64,000 bases of DNA from Absidia repens (Eukaryota > Mucoromycota > Mucoromycetes > Mucorales > Cunninghamellaceae). The first letter of the stretch is position 1, and each line of letters starts with the position of its first letter. This document shows, in pieces, positions 19,673 through 31,937 of the stretch. The stretch is taken from NCBI GenBank assembly GCA_002105175.1, contig MCGE01000011.1, forward strand, positions 1,172,501 to 1,236,500, written 5' to 3'. The notes under the pieces are model-generated. The model made no database searches. It had not been told where the DNA came from and worked only from the letters and a program-made list of their open reading frames with translations. Position numbers and translations under genes: made by a program.

Positions 19673-21506
19673 ATGGGGTACTCCTCACGATATTTTTATA
19701 TTACTATGATCCTGTTGTCCATTTATTTATGGTACCTGATTCTTCTACCTCTTGAGAGCTATACTCTACAAAAAATATCTGCATTTTCTCGGCCCTGGTG
19801 GGGAACGCCTGCTGGGCCTCGCCCGAGGCGCTTTGGTTATTTTCTGCACATTACAGACATGCACGTAAGAAAAGACATCCTATTATAATCTAATCACCAT
19901 TAGATAAAAACTGTTTTTGTTTTTTATTTTTATAAAAATAGATTGATGAATCATATTTACCTGGTGCAACCATTGAATCTGATTGTCATCGCTCACCGAA
20001 ACCATACCAGCTACAAAGATCATCACCCCTTGCATTGGCTGGGAAGCTTGGCTCGCCAGGACAAAAATGTGATAGTCCTATTGAGCTGGCGCAACGTACA
20101 CTTGAATGGATAAAAAAAGAATGGAAGCACAAATTAAATTTTGTGGTGTGGACAGGTGATAATGCAAGGTAAGAGATTTAAAAAGTCACAGAAAAAAAAA
20201 AAAAAAAAGAGTATTCCATTCCAATGAATCTCATCACTTGAAATCTAAACATAGACATGATTGGGATGATCAGCGACGCAGAAAACGGAAACATATTTAT
20301 AAGCTTAATGAAAAAATCCAGGAAATGATGGTGGAAACATTCCAGCCTACCGCCGATGATCCTCGTTATATTCCCTTGGTACCATCCCTTGGTAATAATG
20401 ATATCCATCCACACAATTACATTGGCGGAGTGGGTGACGACCATGGTATCTTATCATTTTATTCACAATTGTGGCACAATTGGATTCCTCAAGAACATCA
20501 GGCAACTTTCCAGGCGGGTGGTTATTTTTCTGTGGATGTGGATTATAATCTCCGTGTGATTTCTCTCAATACATTATACTTTTATTCCAAAAATGATGCT
20601 GTACGTGGATGCCATAAACCTGGACTAGCTCAGCGACATATGCAGTGGTTTGAACAAGAATTGATCAAAGCAAGAAAAGACGCAGTCAAAGTTTATGTCA
20701 TGGGCCATGTGCCGCCTTCACCACGTGATTATCGATCTACTTGTTTTCAAGAATATACCCGTATTTCCACTGCCTACACTGATGTTTTAAGGGGTCATTT
20801 TTATGGGCACCTAAATATGGATCATTTTTTAATGTTTGATGGTCGTGAAACTCAGCTCATGTCCAACACCACCAAACAGACATCAACGTCAAACAGCGCA
20901 CTTCAAGAATATTACGATGATGACAACTATGATCAAGGATTTCATGATGATTTGGATGACGAAGATATGTGCATCAATAAAAATATCGGCAAGTATGTGG
21001 ATTGGTTAAGAAATATGTACTCGTCCATTGATCCTCTTCCTCAAGGTGAACAAACGCCCCCTCAAACTCCGCTCGTCGTGATTCAAGTTTCTCCTTCTGT
21101 CTTGCCTGTGTACTTGCCATCTATTCGTATTTATCGCTATGAAATCAATGACGACGACGATGAAAGCCAAGCCGTTTTTCCAGATCATCGATATTATGCA
21201 GATGCAGATCAGCAAGGAGCACCACCTCAGTCACATGGCACATTAATCAACTACAAGCAATATTTCGCTAATATTACAGAATGGGAAGAAAAGCATGACT
21301 CTCCACCATTGGAATATGAATTGGAATATGATACTCATGATGCTTATGGGATGAAGGACCTGACAGTGGAAAGTTACTATCAATTGGCCAAAGACATGGT
21401 GGAAGAAGGGGACGATGATGATGACGACAGGAATGCTTTATGGTCTAGATTTATTAGCAACATGTTTGTACAAACATTGAATAGTGATCCATCTAAAGAT
21501 CAATAA
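19673..21506 (+). CDS. PPN1: vacuolar endopolyphosphatase (Ppn1-like metallophosphoesterase)
   Basis: Three exons: 19673-19864, 19942-20168 and 20255-21506; 556 residues. A single N-terminal hydrophobic segment (residues ~8-26, YITMILLSIYLWYLILLPL) is a type II signal anchor. The calcineurin-like phosphoesterase motifs are in order: FLHITDMHID (D-x-H), VVWTGDNARHD (G-D-N), LVPSLGNNDIHPHN (G-N-N/D), VYVMGHVPPS (G-H) and DVLRGHFYGHLNMDHF (G-H-x-H). In yeast Ppn1 cuts internal phosphoanhydride bonds of polyphosphate in the vacuole and is matured proteolytically. The C-terminal region carries acidic low-complexity stretches (DDDNYDQGFHDDLDDED, EGDDDDDDR). MUS81 starts 144 bp downstream on the same strand. 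Confidence 0.9.
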
Positions 21507-21650
21507 GATACCAATACTAATAAATATATAAATATGAATATGAATATGATGGTCCACCCAGAAAAGGAAAACGGGATTTCAATTTGCAATTTCACCCTAC
21601 ACTGGTTCTTTTTTTTTTTTTTATCTTTTTCTTTTTCTTGATTTCAACCA

Positions 21651-24600
21651 ATGCCACGAGCACGCCCTGATTGCGGCAACCCTCTGCTGCGTGATTGGAT
21701 GGCTGAATGGATGGAAGAGGCCAAAAATATGCAAGCAAAATCATATTATACCTTTAAGAAAGTAAGTTATCTCTTGCGTGTCCGGCTGATTTCGGTTGAT
21801 TGATTGGTTTTTATTTTATTTTCACTTGTAGGCTCACGATTCTTTATCCGCCTGTCCTATGCCTTTTGCACATCCAAGTGAAGCTCAACAACTTAATGGA
21901 ATTGGACCGAAACTTGCCATGCGCCTAGAAAAGAAAATGATGGATTACTGTGAAGAAAATGGTTTACCTGTGCCGGAACGACGAAAAAAAGGTAATGATA
22001 CCTCTTGGGTGCTTGAAAAACAAAATTCTTGTCAATATAGAGCCAAGCGGAATACTTACTATTATTACCAGAGAAGAGAAGATTAGGCAATGGAATCGAC
22101 AACAGCCATGATTCGGATGGACCCAGTAACAACAAACGAGCCAGACCACCTCCACGACCTTATATTCCGCGACTTCGATCGGGTGCTTACGCGATTCTTT
22201 TGACATTACTCGACTTCAAGGACGATGGCCAGGTGGGTGCTACAAAAACTGAAATTATTCGTCAAGGTCAGCCGTACTGCGATGCATCTATGGATCTTGC
22301 GGAACCTGGTTCGAAGTATACAGCATGGTCTGGTATCAAAATACTCAAGGAGAAAAGTTATGTGTGGCAGAATGGTAGTCCTCCTCGCTTTTCTCTGACG
22401 GAAACCGGTGAAGCTATGGCGGAGCAACTACGTATGGCAAGTAATGACGATACGCCTTCCTCCTCTCAAAATGCAAATGGACGACGTCAAGTGGGTACCT
22501 CATCTTCTGCCATGTCTTCTCAATATACGGAAAACGACGATAGCCAGAGCAACAGCAATGAACCCCCCGAAGTCGATCTCAGTCTTTATGTTTTGGACCC
22601 AGATGCATATCGAACCGAACGTGCAAATTCAACAACAACATCATCAGCAACTGCAGCAGCAACAGCAACAGCGGTAGCACCAGCACGAGCATCACCGCCA
22701 ACACCAGCACGAGCAACACCTGATGTCGACCTCAGTCTAGACGTTTTGGACCCAGATACGTATCGGACGGAACGAATGATTTCATCACCATCACCATCAC
22801 CATCACCATCACCATCACCATCACCATCACCATCGCCATTATCTGACGTCGATCTCAGTTTTTACGTTTCAGATTCGGACGCAGATCGAAATGAAAGGTC
22901 TACATCAGCTTCAACACCACGCTCAACGCCTGCTACTACAACTCGTCCACACCATTCACTTCATTTCAACCTTGACGACGACGTTGACGACGAACCTGCT
23001 ATTGATCTCAGTATTTGTGACTCTGATCTTAATCCGTATCGACAAGAAATATCTACACTTGCAACCCGAAATACCTGGAATCATGAATCTCAATCACCAC
23101 GTAACACCGATCTTACTACACCGTCTCTGCATATTCCGTCCAAAAAAACAGAAAGTCATCCAGACGACGTTGAAATTATTACTCTGCTATCACCAACGCC
23201 ATCACCTCCAAACTCGCCTGTCCGTCCTACCACATCTATAAATTCGTCCCAAGTCCAGGTAAATAGAAAATAATATTTTGTGTGTATAGAGAGAGATTTG
23301 ACTTGACTTCTTTTATTTATGCTGTATAGGATGCATCAACCAATCTGTTTCAATATACATATCTCGATACTTGGGGTGATTCAGTACGACATGTATCTCA
23401 AGCAGCCGTTGATATCGATGGTAAATGGATATCTTGTATTGTTTGTATATATAGAAAATGAAAACTGATCCCCTTTTTTCTTTCTCTGTAGAAAACGGTG
23501 GGCATCTCATGTACAAGATTCGGTATTCATCAAGTCAAAAGCAACATTCCAAGACACAGATCCTGGTAGGCGTCAACCCCAGCACATGTACAGGGTATAT
23601 TCCGGAAATCGATGCCGACGTAGTATGCCCAGGATTACCTACACGACCATTACTACCATTACACCATGACGAACATCAAAAAGAACGGGCTGATGATTTT
23701 TGGCCAGATCTCTCTCATTCTTCCCAACCCGCTAGCACCACCATCACTACTACTTCTATTATTGCTTCAACTGACAGCTCCCGAAACACTCGTACGGGTC
23801 TGACATCATTACCAACAGAACAACCTCGACAAGCTACAGGTGTGGAACAAATAGGTGGCATTACAAATGACCCCGAAACAGCAAGGAAGACGACAGCATT
23901 GAGATCAACGACTAGAGCAGCAGAAGCAACGCTTGATATACCCTCGATGATCACCATTACAAAGCAAGAAGGGAGGATATGGCGACCTGAAGACTACACC
24001 ATTATGATGATCCTCGATAACCGTGAAGTCAAAATGAAAACCAACAGGGAATATATTCAGGATACGTTGATGGAAAAAGGCGTGGCTGTGGAAAAACGGG
24101 CGTTGGATGTGGGGGATGTGCTTTGGGTAGCAAAACATATCGAAACGGACGAAGAAATGTACTTGGACGTTGTTTTAGAAAGGAAAAGGATGGATGACCT
24201 GGTATCCAGTGTCAAGGATGGTAGATTCCATGAACAAAAGGTAAGCTAACACATCTCCGATCCGCTATCGCTCAATATCACATCTATATATATATATATA
24301 TATAATATTGAACTCACTGTTTTTTTTTTGTGATACTTCGTGTAGTATCGTTTGAAACAAAGTGGCTCTCGCAAAGTATTCTATGTTGTGGAAGAATATA
24401 ACAAGGAAATCGCTTTGAAATTTGGTGCTCAAGCAATCCAAACTGCTTTGTCATGCGTGCAAGCAGTGGATCGATTTTACTTGAAACGAACTGGTAGTCT
24501 GGACGAAACAATTGATTATCTTGTACGCCTTACAAAAATGATAGAAAAGCTCTACACGGTAAGGGAAAAGAGGGAGAGACAAAGGCAAGAGAGAGATGAA

Positions 24601-25053
24601 GTTTGTACTCATTGTCTTCTTTTCTAGGGTATCACATTGCAAGAAATTCCAATCCAGTTGATCAACAGGAGCAATTATCTTGCTTTGAAAAAAGGACTAT
24701 CAGATGATGAATCTACACAAAAACAACAACAGCAACAAGTATTACCACATCATGTCATCCCTTACACTATTTTCAACCAACTCAACAGCAAATCAGGGTC
24801 TTCAACTTTACAAGACTTATATACCAAAATGTTGATGGCCATACGGGGTGTCAATGCAGAAAAGGCTTATGCTCTCACTCGGACTTATCCTACACCATAT
24901 CACTTGTTGAAGGAAATGGAAGAAACAATGAACGGCAGTGACGGTGGGAAAGAGCTGGCTGTGCGTGCTACCAAAGAAGGCATCTCAAGGCGGCGATGGG
25001 GCTCTGGAATAAGCGAAAGACTTTGGGAGGTTTGGGGCAAACAACATCATTAG
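21651..25053 (+). CDS. MUS81: crossover junction endonuclease MUS81 with enlarged disordered linker
   Basis: Seven exons: 21651-21761, 21832-21991, 22072-23258, 23330-23420, 23492-24240, 24346-24558 and 24628-25053; 978 residues, much longer than the usual 550-650. Order: N-terminal helix-hairpin-helix (NPLLRDWMAEWMEEA.., LNGIGPKLAMRLEKKMMDYC), winged helix (YIPRLRSGAYAILLTLLD.., KTEIIRQGQPYCDAS, YTAWSGIKILKEK), then a long Ser/Pro/Thr linker with four degenerate VDLSLYVLDPDxYRTER repeats and an (SP)n run. The ERCC4 nuclease domain ([40 protein letters not shown]) has the ERKxxxD active-site motif intact, and a C-terminal HhH follows (MLMAIRGVNAEKAYAL). It acts with an Eme1-type partner on branched DNA and stalled forks in the nucleus. 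An AT dinucleotide run sits in intron 5. Confidence 0.93.
22787..22840 (+). repeat. CCATCA hexanucleotide microsatellite in MUS81
   Basis: About nine CCATCA units encode an (Ser-Pro)n tract between the second and third SIM-like repeats. An expansion-prone coding repeat. Confidence 0.85.
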
Positions 25054-25394
25054 CATTTATTTATTTAGTTTTTATTTTAGATTATATATCTGTATTTTTA
25101 GCAATTTGTTTATATCTTCCTTTTATTAGTTATGTTTACGAATCATTCTCAATTTATGATCATTTCTAGCCTGATTTAGATACATTCTTACGAAAAAAAA
25201 TTTTAGTTCAATTAATCAATTTAATAAATGATAATAAGGTGGTCTTTTCTAGACATTATGACTTTGGAATTGAATAACATTGGTGTGGTTGTTTTTTACG
25301 GGAAATAGGTGCCGGATATGATATGGTATTATTTGGGCACTCTGTGGGACGGGAAGAGGGGAGGGGGGGGATCAAAAGATATGGTTCTGGCTTG

Positions 25395-26250
25395 GAGGAT
25401 GACCTGCAGTTCCGGAGCAGGCCACAGACCACATTTAAAATCCCGCCCACGTGTATTTATATTTTCTTCAGTTTTGTTTTTTCCGCTCTCTTCCTTTTCA
25501 TTTTGTTTTTTCCCCCTGTTTTTTACTTCACCATTCAGCTCCTACGGGGTTATATTGGACTTAGAATAGTGTCAGGACTAGTTTAGAAGTGCTTTCAGAT
25601 CAGTGATTACAACATGCATGGGGAAACGCTTTCATTTTGGATCTAGGATCTTGAACGACCATTAGTTGGCTTTCTTAAGCCTTCATTAGCTTAATTTAGT
25701 GCTAGTATGTCAAAAGTTTGTATCTACATCTAAATAAAATATGTCTCTTTCTACTACTTGATTGAAAAATGTCCCATTAGTCTTCTCATGTCATATGCAA
25801 TAGATCTCATTTTTACTTCCATTCCCGTTTGATTAGTGTTGACCTTTTTACGTTTCAGCCACAGACATCTCTTTTTGCCTTTTTCATGATATGTACCTTA
25901 CATCATGTTAAATGCAGTTTTACAATTATTCCTATAGATTACTATTGACTATCCTTGAAGTCTCACTTTCGACTTCCCCATTCTCCTTCCAATAGATTCT
26001 TCCAGTAAATCCCATGTTAATGTGAATAATCCCTCACCTTCAGTTTTATTATCTCCTGAATACTTCAATAAAACCATGCTATTATGACAGTCATGTGAGT
26101 ATCCTACCATGCAATTATTTCCTAGTTCGCATTCTATGACTTCTTTTTCCATAAAGACCTAGGAGCTGATTGGGAATAGTAGTTCACTTGCTATTAGAAA
26201 TGGCTATATTTCTGCTCGATTGATCATATAAATAAATATATACTGTGATA
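25395..26250 (+). repeat. dispersed repeat family R1, copy C
   Basis: Starts with CTGCAGTTCCGG.. then ATTTAAAATCCCGCCCACGT at about 25435 and a CT/T-rich tract. Core blocks: CACCATTCAGCTCCTACGG, TCAGGACTAGTTTAGAAG, ACATGCATGGGGAAACGC, TTCATTTTGGATCTAGGATC, CATTAGTTGGC, TTAGCTTAATTTAGTGCTAG, AATAAAATATGTCTCTTT and a distal CTTCAATAAAA at about 26063. It matches copy A over roughly 0.8 kb. Confidence 0.75.
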
Positions 26251-27193
26251 TGCAGGTCGCCACCTATATAGAGCACTTCGCACAATTGTATTTCTGCTAT
26301 ACTATTCATTTAATCAACCTAGGCCGTGCCATCAGCGTACCTTCCAGGACTGAACATACTGTATGTGTTTATTATTTTTATTTATTTCCGCATGAGGTAT
26401 AATAAAAACAAAAAAGCTCAAACTGAAATCAATGGAGTCCCAAGGCACCGCATATTTAGGTGCATAACGGCGAGCGATTTTTTTTTTTTTTTTTTTCGTC
26501 GAAAACCACATTTCAACAGCATGGTCCTTGACGTAATGAATCAGGAAGCATATGAATGTTTTGAAATGGAATATAAGATTTGCTGAACTACACCACACAA
26601 AAAAATTAAAAAATCCATAGACCAACATTTGTAAAATACGAGGAAGTAAATTAGACAAAAGAGATTGGGACAAGTGAAATACGACAACGTTAGATAAAAA
26701 TAGAAGGAAGAAGCTATTTATTGAATGTCGAGAAGGCAAGTGATATAATAAAAAGTGGAATTCTAATAGTGGATAAACTATACAGTTCTGGAGTGGTATA
26801 CTATATGAGAGACAAATAAACTCAACAAAAGGGAAGATGTGTTCACCAAACGACTTCCAATGTGGGTATAACACATAAGATAGGCCAAATGCAATGTAAC
26901 TCTATCGAACTCGAAGGTATTTTTTGTGATTTGTTTAATGACCAGAACTATAGATCATATTCACGACCTATTAGAAGGGAAAAAAGTGAGACTTCATGTA
27001 GTTATTATTCTAGTTATCAGTTACCTTGATTTAATGCGAATATCAGAAGAAGAAGAAGGAATGCATGAGCAAGTATTCGAAACACATCTTGTAAATCTAA
27101 CTGGGCGCCCATATATACCTGCAATAGATGATGACGATATCAATTGAGCGCAACACCATGAGTTGTATCGATGTAGTTTCTGGTGTTTGGTTG
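26251..27193. other. spacer without recognised gene
   Basis: AT-rich. A 543-nt minus-strand open frame at 26332-26874 is Phe/Leu/Ile-rich and crossed by a poly-T tract. A 222-nt plus-strand frame at 26926-27147 contains an acidic patch. Neither shows family motifs and I do not call them genes. Confidence 0.4.
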
Positions 27194-28045
27194 TTAATAT
27201 CCGATTAGCATATCCGGTTGGCCAAATAGAGGGGCACATATGAATGGTACCGTTTGTGCAATCATTGATCTATGAACAGAAAGTAAAAGAGAAGATATAG
27301 TTAAGTATATCATTGGCAGCAACAAAGCATCACGATTCTTACCTGAGTTTTTGTAGTACCGCTTCTGCAGTTTCCAGGCGGTTGTGTAATATCAACAAAC
27401 TAGGAAGTTGTTGCCCAGTATGCTTGAACAAATATCTTCAGTGGGTCAATCTTGCCAGGTAATAGCGCAAAGAAACTTCCTGTTCATAAAGGGATGCTGC
27501 GTGTGGTTGGTACAGAGGATAACGATTGAGCGGCATTTCAAGGTAATGTGACTTTGCCCGTCTAAGGATACGTCCTCAACAAGTTGTACATTCTACAAGA
27601 TTAAAACAATACACTCCTTTTAATCATTGTTGTTATCGTGTGTCTTTGTTTTACGTTCGATAGTGCTTAACAATGAGAGAAATTCTGATTTTCCTTCTGA
27701 CCATGGTTCTGCTGTAGTAGTTCTGTGGGAATACTGTCGACATTGTTGAAGTAGCATTTTGTAGTTTTCCCTCATTTCTAAGAACCCCAAATGTTGACTG
27801 TTAGAATGGCATCAATGTATAAATATTTTGATAATATAGCATTACCTCTTGTTGTTCATGTTTTCTGTGTGTTCTACTTTTTCAAGAACGGGGGCGAGTC
27901 GATCCAGGTCATTCTTCAAAAAATTAAAGGAAGAAAGAAATATATCATTTCTATTTTTATTCACATTTCTAAAACTGGGTTTAAAATGAATGAATAAGTA
28001 CCCCTGAATTTGTTTGTAACAACTTTGTCAGTAGATTCCGAAAAA
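27194..28045 (-). CDS. unrecognised spliced gene, N-terminus unresolved, in-frame TGA
   Basis: Five minus-strand exons join in phase through good GT..AG sites: 28045-28002, 27913-27846, 27797-27655, 27574-27343 and 27269-27194. The joined frame reads FRNLLTKLLQTNSG, then NDLDRLAPVLEKVEHTENMN, GFLEMRENYKMLLQQCRQYS, SHYLEMPLNRYPLYQPHAAS, LYEQEVSLRYYLARLTH, a TGA at 27440-27438, and RYLFKHTGQQLPSLLILHNR. The C-terminus is FICAPLFGQPDMLIGY then TAA at 27196-27194. Amphipathic helices suggest a coiled-coil or helical protein. The single TGA could be a point error (TGG Trp would fit), a true nonsense mutation or recoding. No start codon was found in the AT-rich sequence upstream to 28340. Family unknown. 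Confidence 0.55.
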
Positions 28046-28344
28046 CTATGATAAATTAGAAGGGAAGTAGAAAATAGATTTTACATGACTTTATATTTAT
28101 CATGATATATTCTTTTGAGAGAGTCCAAAGGATTAAAAATGATTCGTAAGGATTCGCATGGAGTCCAACTGTTGTTTTGTTTTTGTTTTTTGGTTAAAAA
28201 AGTAAGAAAATGTGGTTCATTTTATTATTCACAAGGTAGAAATCATTACCAGATCATCGTAGTAAATACAGTATGTCTAATTTTTGGTTTATTATTTTTT
28301 TTTTCAAGAATTACAATGACGCTTCAAGTAAATACGAATAGCTA

Positions 28345-28958
28345 TCAAATGTTAGAGACGTATCCGGATCCTTTGTAGTCTTCAGATGAAATACCAGAAA
28401 TAGGATTAGAGTTTTGACTCTTGAGGTATTCATTTGTTGCTTCTTCCCATTCTTTGGTCATCGTAGGAGGTACTTCTTGTCCTAGGTTGAATATATATAT
28501 ATATATATATTAATAAATAGCGCTTCAAAACAACTTGATTATCATGTTTCACACTTACCACTGACACGAGAAAGATGGAAAAGCGCGTAAGATATAGCTA
28601 GCACTACGCTGACACCGCCTAAAACTTTAACAGCATTTCCTTCCTTATGAATTGGCTCACGAGGACCATGAGGACCAAATGACACGTAGTCTAATGGAAA
28701 AAAGGTAGTCATGCTTTAGTAAAGGCAATTTTTTTTTCCCATTAACAAAAGCTTACAACATGCTGCCTTGTCTTCTTTGGAAAGCTGCTTCCAATCCCCC
28801 TTCTGCAATTCTTCAAGTTGCTTGGCTATAGTATTTTGTTCCGCTGATGAAAGAGTAGTCCATTTTTTAGGAATATCTCTGGTGGCGACAGTTGAGTTGT
28901 GACGAAGACCAACTACACGCTTCAGTGATACATTTACAAGTCTAGTTGAGCGTAACAT
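28345..28958 (-). CDS. COX5A: cytochrome c oxidase subunit 5a/IV
   Basis: Three exons, minus strand: 28958-28757, 28690-28559 and 28481-28345; 156 residues. The N-terminus MLRSTRLVNVSLKRVVGLRH is a basic, acid-free mitochondrial presequence. Mature blocks: IPKKWTTLSSAEQNTIAKQL, the YYVSFGPHGPREPI motif, one transmembrane helix (VLGGVSVVLAISYALFHL) and the fungal C-terminus PPTMTKEWEEATNEYLKSQN..NPISGISSEDYKGSGYV. Cox5a is a nuclear-encoded subunit that contacts Cox1 in the inner membrane and tunes complex IV activity. An upstream in-frame ATG at 29093 would destroy the presequence, so 28958 is preferred. Confidence 0.92.
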
Positions 28959-29533
28959 GATAATACAAGTCAAAGAGAGTAGGGAGTTATAAGTGAATAT
29001 ATAAAGGGAAGATGGAAGGAAGTGATTTTCAGTCGCTGCTTTTTTTTTTTTTGGGTGCTCTTTTATGTTTGCCTCGGAGATTGCTGCATACAAAATCTCA
29101 AAATGATATTTCCCTTTATCATGCGTCCTGCCTGGAGCATATCATATCATACTCAACAGATATTCGGTCACAAACATCTATTTTATTTTACTACTTGACA
29201 TGATTCCCTTACTGAAGGGTCTACACGATATAAAATGATAGTAAATAAAACAATCTTCAATCAGCATGCAGAAAGTATGGGTCAATCGGAGTTTCTTTGC
29301 TGCAAAACGCTTAAAAAAAAACGAACGATAAAACGAAATAATCGTATGTTCCTTGTCCTATTGTCCCACGCACCACATATAGTTTCACACACAACTTATC
29401 ATATAAACACAAACAGCAACACAAACACATCATAAAAAAGCGCGCATATAATCTAATATAATTTTATTTGCCAATATGATTCATAAATTTTATAAACTAT
29501 ATAAAATAACTACTAGCCAATAAATAATCTAGT
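28959..29533. other. spacer upstream of COX5A and downstream of ZPR1
   Basis: No gene seen. Holds the promoter side of COX5A and the 3' flank of ZPR1 (AT-rich, several AATAAA/TTTATT motifs near 29450-29490 on the minus strand). Confidence 0.4.
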
Positions 29534-31148
29534 CTAATAATCTTCAGTCTTCATGTCATTCAGACCCAAGTCTTCATTGGTTTCAAAGCTACGTTCATAA
29601 TCTTCGATTGTCATTTCTGGATCATCATCGGGAGCATACAAGTTTTGCAAATAGGAATTGGCGAGAGGATCATCTACGACCAAAGTAACAGGGATACGTT
29701 TACCATCCGCCACTTCATCCAAATTGTTCAAAAATGCGGTCCACTTGGCCTTGGCATCTTCGCTTGTTGAGTCACCATGTGAGAATGCCCGTTCTTCCAA
29801 TTCTGTGTGTACCTGTCGCAACAATCCTTCCACGGTGGTAAATCGACCTCCCAACGTACCAGGAGTCAATTCCAGGTTGATTTCAGGAATAGACAAACCA
29901 CAAGTTTCCGACTATAATATGAAGAAAAACAAATGTGAGTATTTCATTTAAAACTGTTTAACTATCCCCTCCTTCCCTTTTCTATCTCTCTCTCTCTCTC
30001 TCTTACCTTTAAAATATCTCTTGACAAATCTTCCTGGTCAGTAATCTTCAGTGTAATACGTTTTCCTTTGGGAGAGATAGCACCTCCAGCCTTCACTTCA
30101 TTGCTCTTATAGCCACAGTGTTCGCAGTTCGTTGCCATGATGACCACTTCCTTGAAATGAGGGATATCCAAGACGTGCATGTTGGTTTCACTGGGAGAAT
30201 TGCAGTTGGAGCAGTTGGCGGGGAACGTCAAGACTTCAGAAGGTTCATCATCATCACCATGCGCAGCTAAAGCTTGATCAGCGGCAGATTGATCATTTGA
30301 GAGGCCAAGAATACCATTTTGTTCAGCTGTACGAGTATACCATCGGAGTGTCAATTGAGGATCTTGAGCAGGTAAGCATCGGTTTTCAATATAGGAGTTT
30401 CCAGAAGGATCGTCAATGGTCATAGTAAATGCTTGCTTTCCTCCTTGGTAGGATTCCAAAGTTTCGATAATAGCTTGGATTTTGTTGTACACATCTTCAT
30501 CCACGTGCTTGCGCACAGCTTGACCTTGCGATAAATCGTCAATAGCGTTTCCAACCAATCCTTCCACTGTTGTCAATAATCCACGACGGTTGTTGGCTGG
30601 GATCTCCACATCAATTTCTTCGAACTTGACAGAAGCAAAATCAGACTTGACCAATTGTCGATCCAAATCCTATGAAACAAGGGTAGATTCATAAGTTAAA
30701 TGGAAAATTGCAACAGTCTTCCACATACGTATAAATCGTTAACTTACTTCTTTTCCATTCACTTTGCAGCTAACGGTTTGTCCTTTTTCATTGAAAGCAC
30801 CCGCACTTTGGAGTTCGTTATTGCGCAGACCGCAGTGAGGGCATTCAAAAGCCATGACAATCACTTCCCTAGAAGAAGAAAAAAATAAAAGAGCACAATT
30901 AAAACAATGAAACGCAACATATTGTCAAACACAAAACAACTTACTTGAAGTGAGGAATCTTGGTGAAGAGGAAGCGAGTAGTACCCTATAAGAATGAATT
31001 GATTAGTCATTGAAGGCTGTCACCTACAAAGTAGGTTTATGTCCATTACCATTTGTTCACATTTCATACAAAGACTTTCAATTTCAGTAGGTTTGCTGTT
31101 GTCGTGAAGGTCAACAAATATAGGTTCTTGAGGGTTCGATGCAGCCAT
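29534..31148 (-). CDS. ZPR1: zinc-finger protein ZPR1
   Basis: Five exons, minus strand: 31148-31050, 30985-30945, 30868-30748, 30669-30007 and 29911-29534; 433 residues. Two tandem ZPR1 modules are visible. The first C4 zinc finger is CMKC..(~30)..CPHCG with the block GTTRFLFTKIPHFKEVIVMA; the second is CSNC..CEHCG with TNMHVLDIPHFKEVVIMA. Each is followed by the beta-sandwich signatures RRGLLTTVEGLVG / GGRFTTVEGLLRQVH and FTMTIDDPSGNSYIEN / VTLVVDDPLANSYLQN. In yeast ZPR1 is an essential folding chaperone for eEF1A and moves to the nucleus on growth stimulation. It is divergent from the Alb1-like gene (208 bp between ATGs), a likely shared promoter. Confidence 0.94.
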
Positions 31149-31356
31149 TATTGGTTTTTTTTATCGTTGGATAGTGAAAAGAAAAGAAGCGTTTTTTTTT
31201 TTTTTTTCTTTTTTTTTTTTTTTTGCTTGAATGAAAATCGTACTGGGCGGCATTTGAAAATGATGAAAAGCCACTTTCTGCCATAAGCATTCTGAAAACG
31301 AATTAACTTTTGACCTTTTCTTCCGCTCTTTTCAAATAGAAATTCCAAAATATACC

Positions 31357-31937
31357 ATGGCTATGAGCAAAAGTAACATGAACAAAGGTACAGATCAATA
31401 TATTATCAAAATATGAAAATTAGTGTTCATCATAGAACAAAATTACTAATCACATTTTTATCGTCTATGTTTCATAGTGAAGGGTCCCTCCCTTGAAAGA
31501 AGACGACGTATCCAAAAGGCTAAAAGAGCCACTAGCAAACCTGCTTCTGCCGTCACTGCTAGCACGAACTTGTCCCGTAAGAAGCAAAAAAAGGTGGAAA
31601 AGGCCTTACGGAATGTAAGTTTAAACGAAGGTTACTACTGGATATTTTTTTGTGGAACAGGTGGGTTACTAAATAACATACTCACCGTGTTTTTTTATAC
31701 ATACAGGAAAAGAACTATTTAGTCAGTAGAGGACTCATCGACCAGGAAGAAGAAATGAGAGGTAAAGATGGATATTGCATATGTAAAATGACAATTTAAT
31801 CTAACAAGCTTTGTTCGGATTATTTAGACGTTGTGGAAGTGCCCCGTGAAAAGCAACGAGTAGTTGTCACCATTCCTGAAGATATTCTTGCTGCTTCCCT
31901 TGCTGGTCCTGGTACTACTTTGGGTAGCATGTATTGA
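31357..31937 (+). CDS. Alb1-like ribosome biogenesis factor
   Basis: Four exons: 31357-31387, 31478-31614, 31707-31761 and 31828-31937; 110 residues. Very basic N-half (SLERRRRIQKAKRATSKPAS), a conserved LSRKKQKKVEKALRN block and the extreme C-terminus GTTLGSMY. These resemble yeast Alb1 (LSNKRAKKIERNLK and TTLGGPYFP), the Arx1 partner on late pre-60S particles. The shortness, charge pattern and terminal motif support this; overall similarity is low, so another small nucleolar protein is possible. A poly-T tract at 31193-31223 lies in the shared promoter with ZPR1. Confidence 0.55.

Noticed and set aside
26332..26874. 180-residue minus-strand open frame
   Set aside because: Dominated by Phe/Leu/Ile/Ser from AT-rich DNA, crosses a poly-T tract (KKKKKK in translation), no motif, no splice partner.
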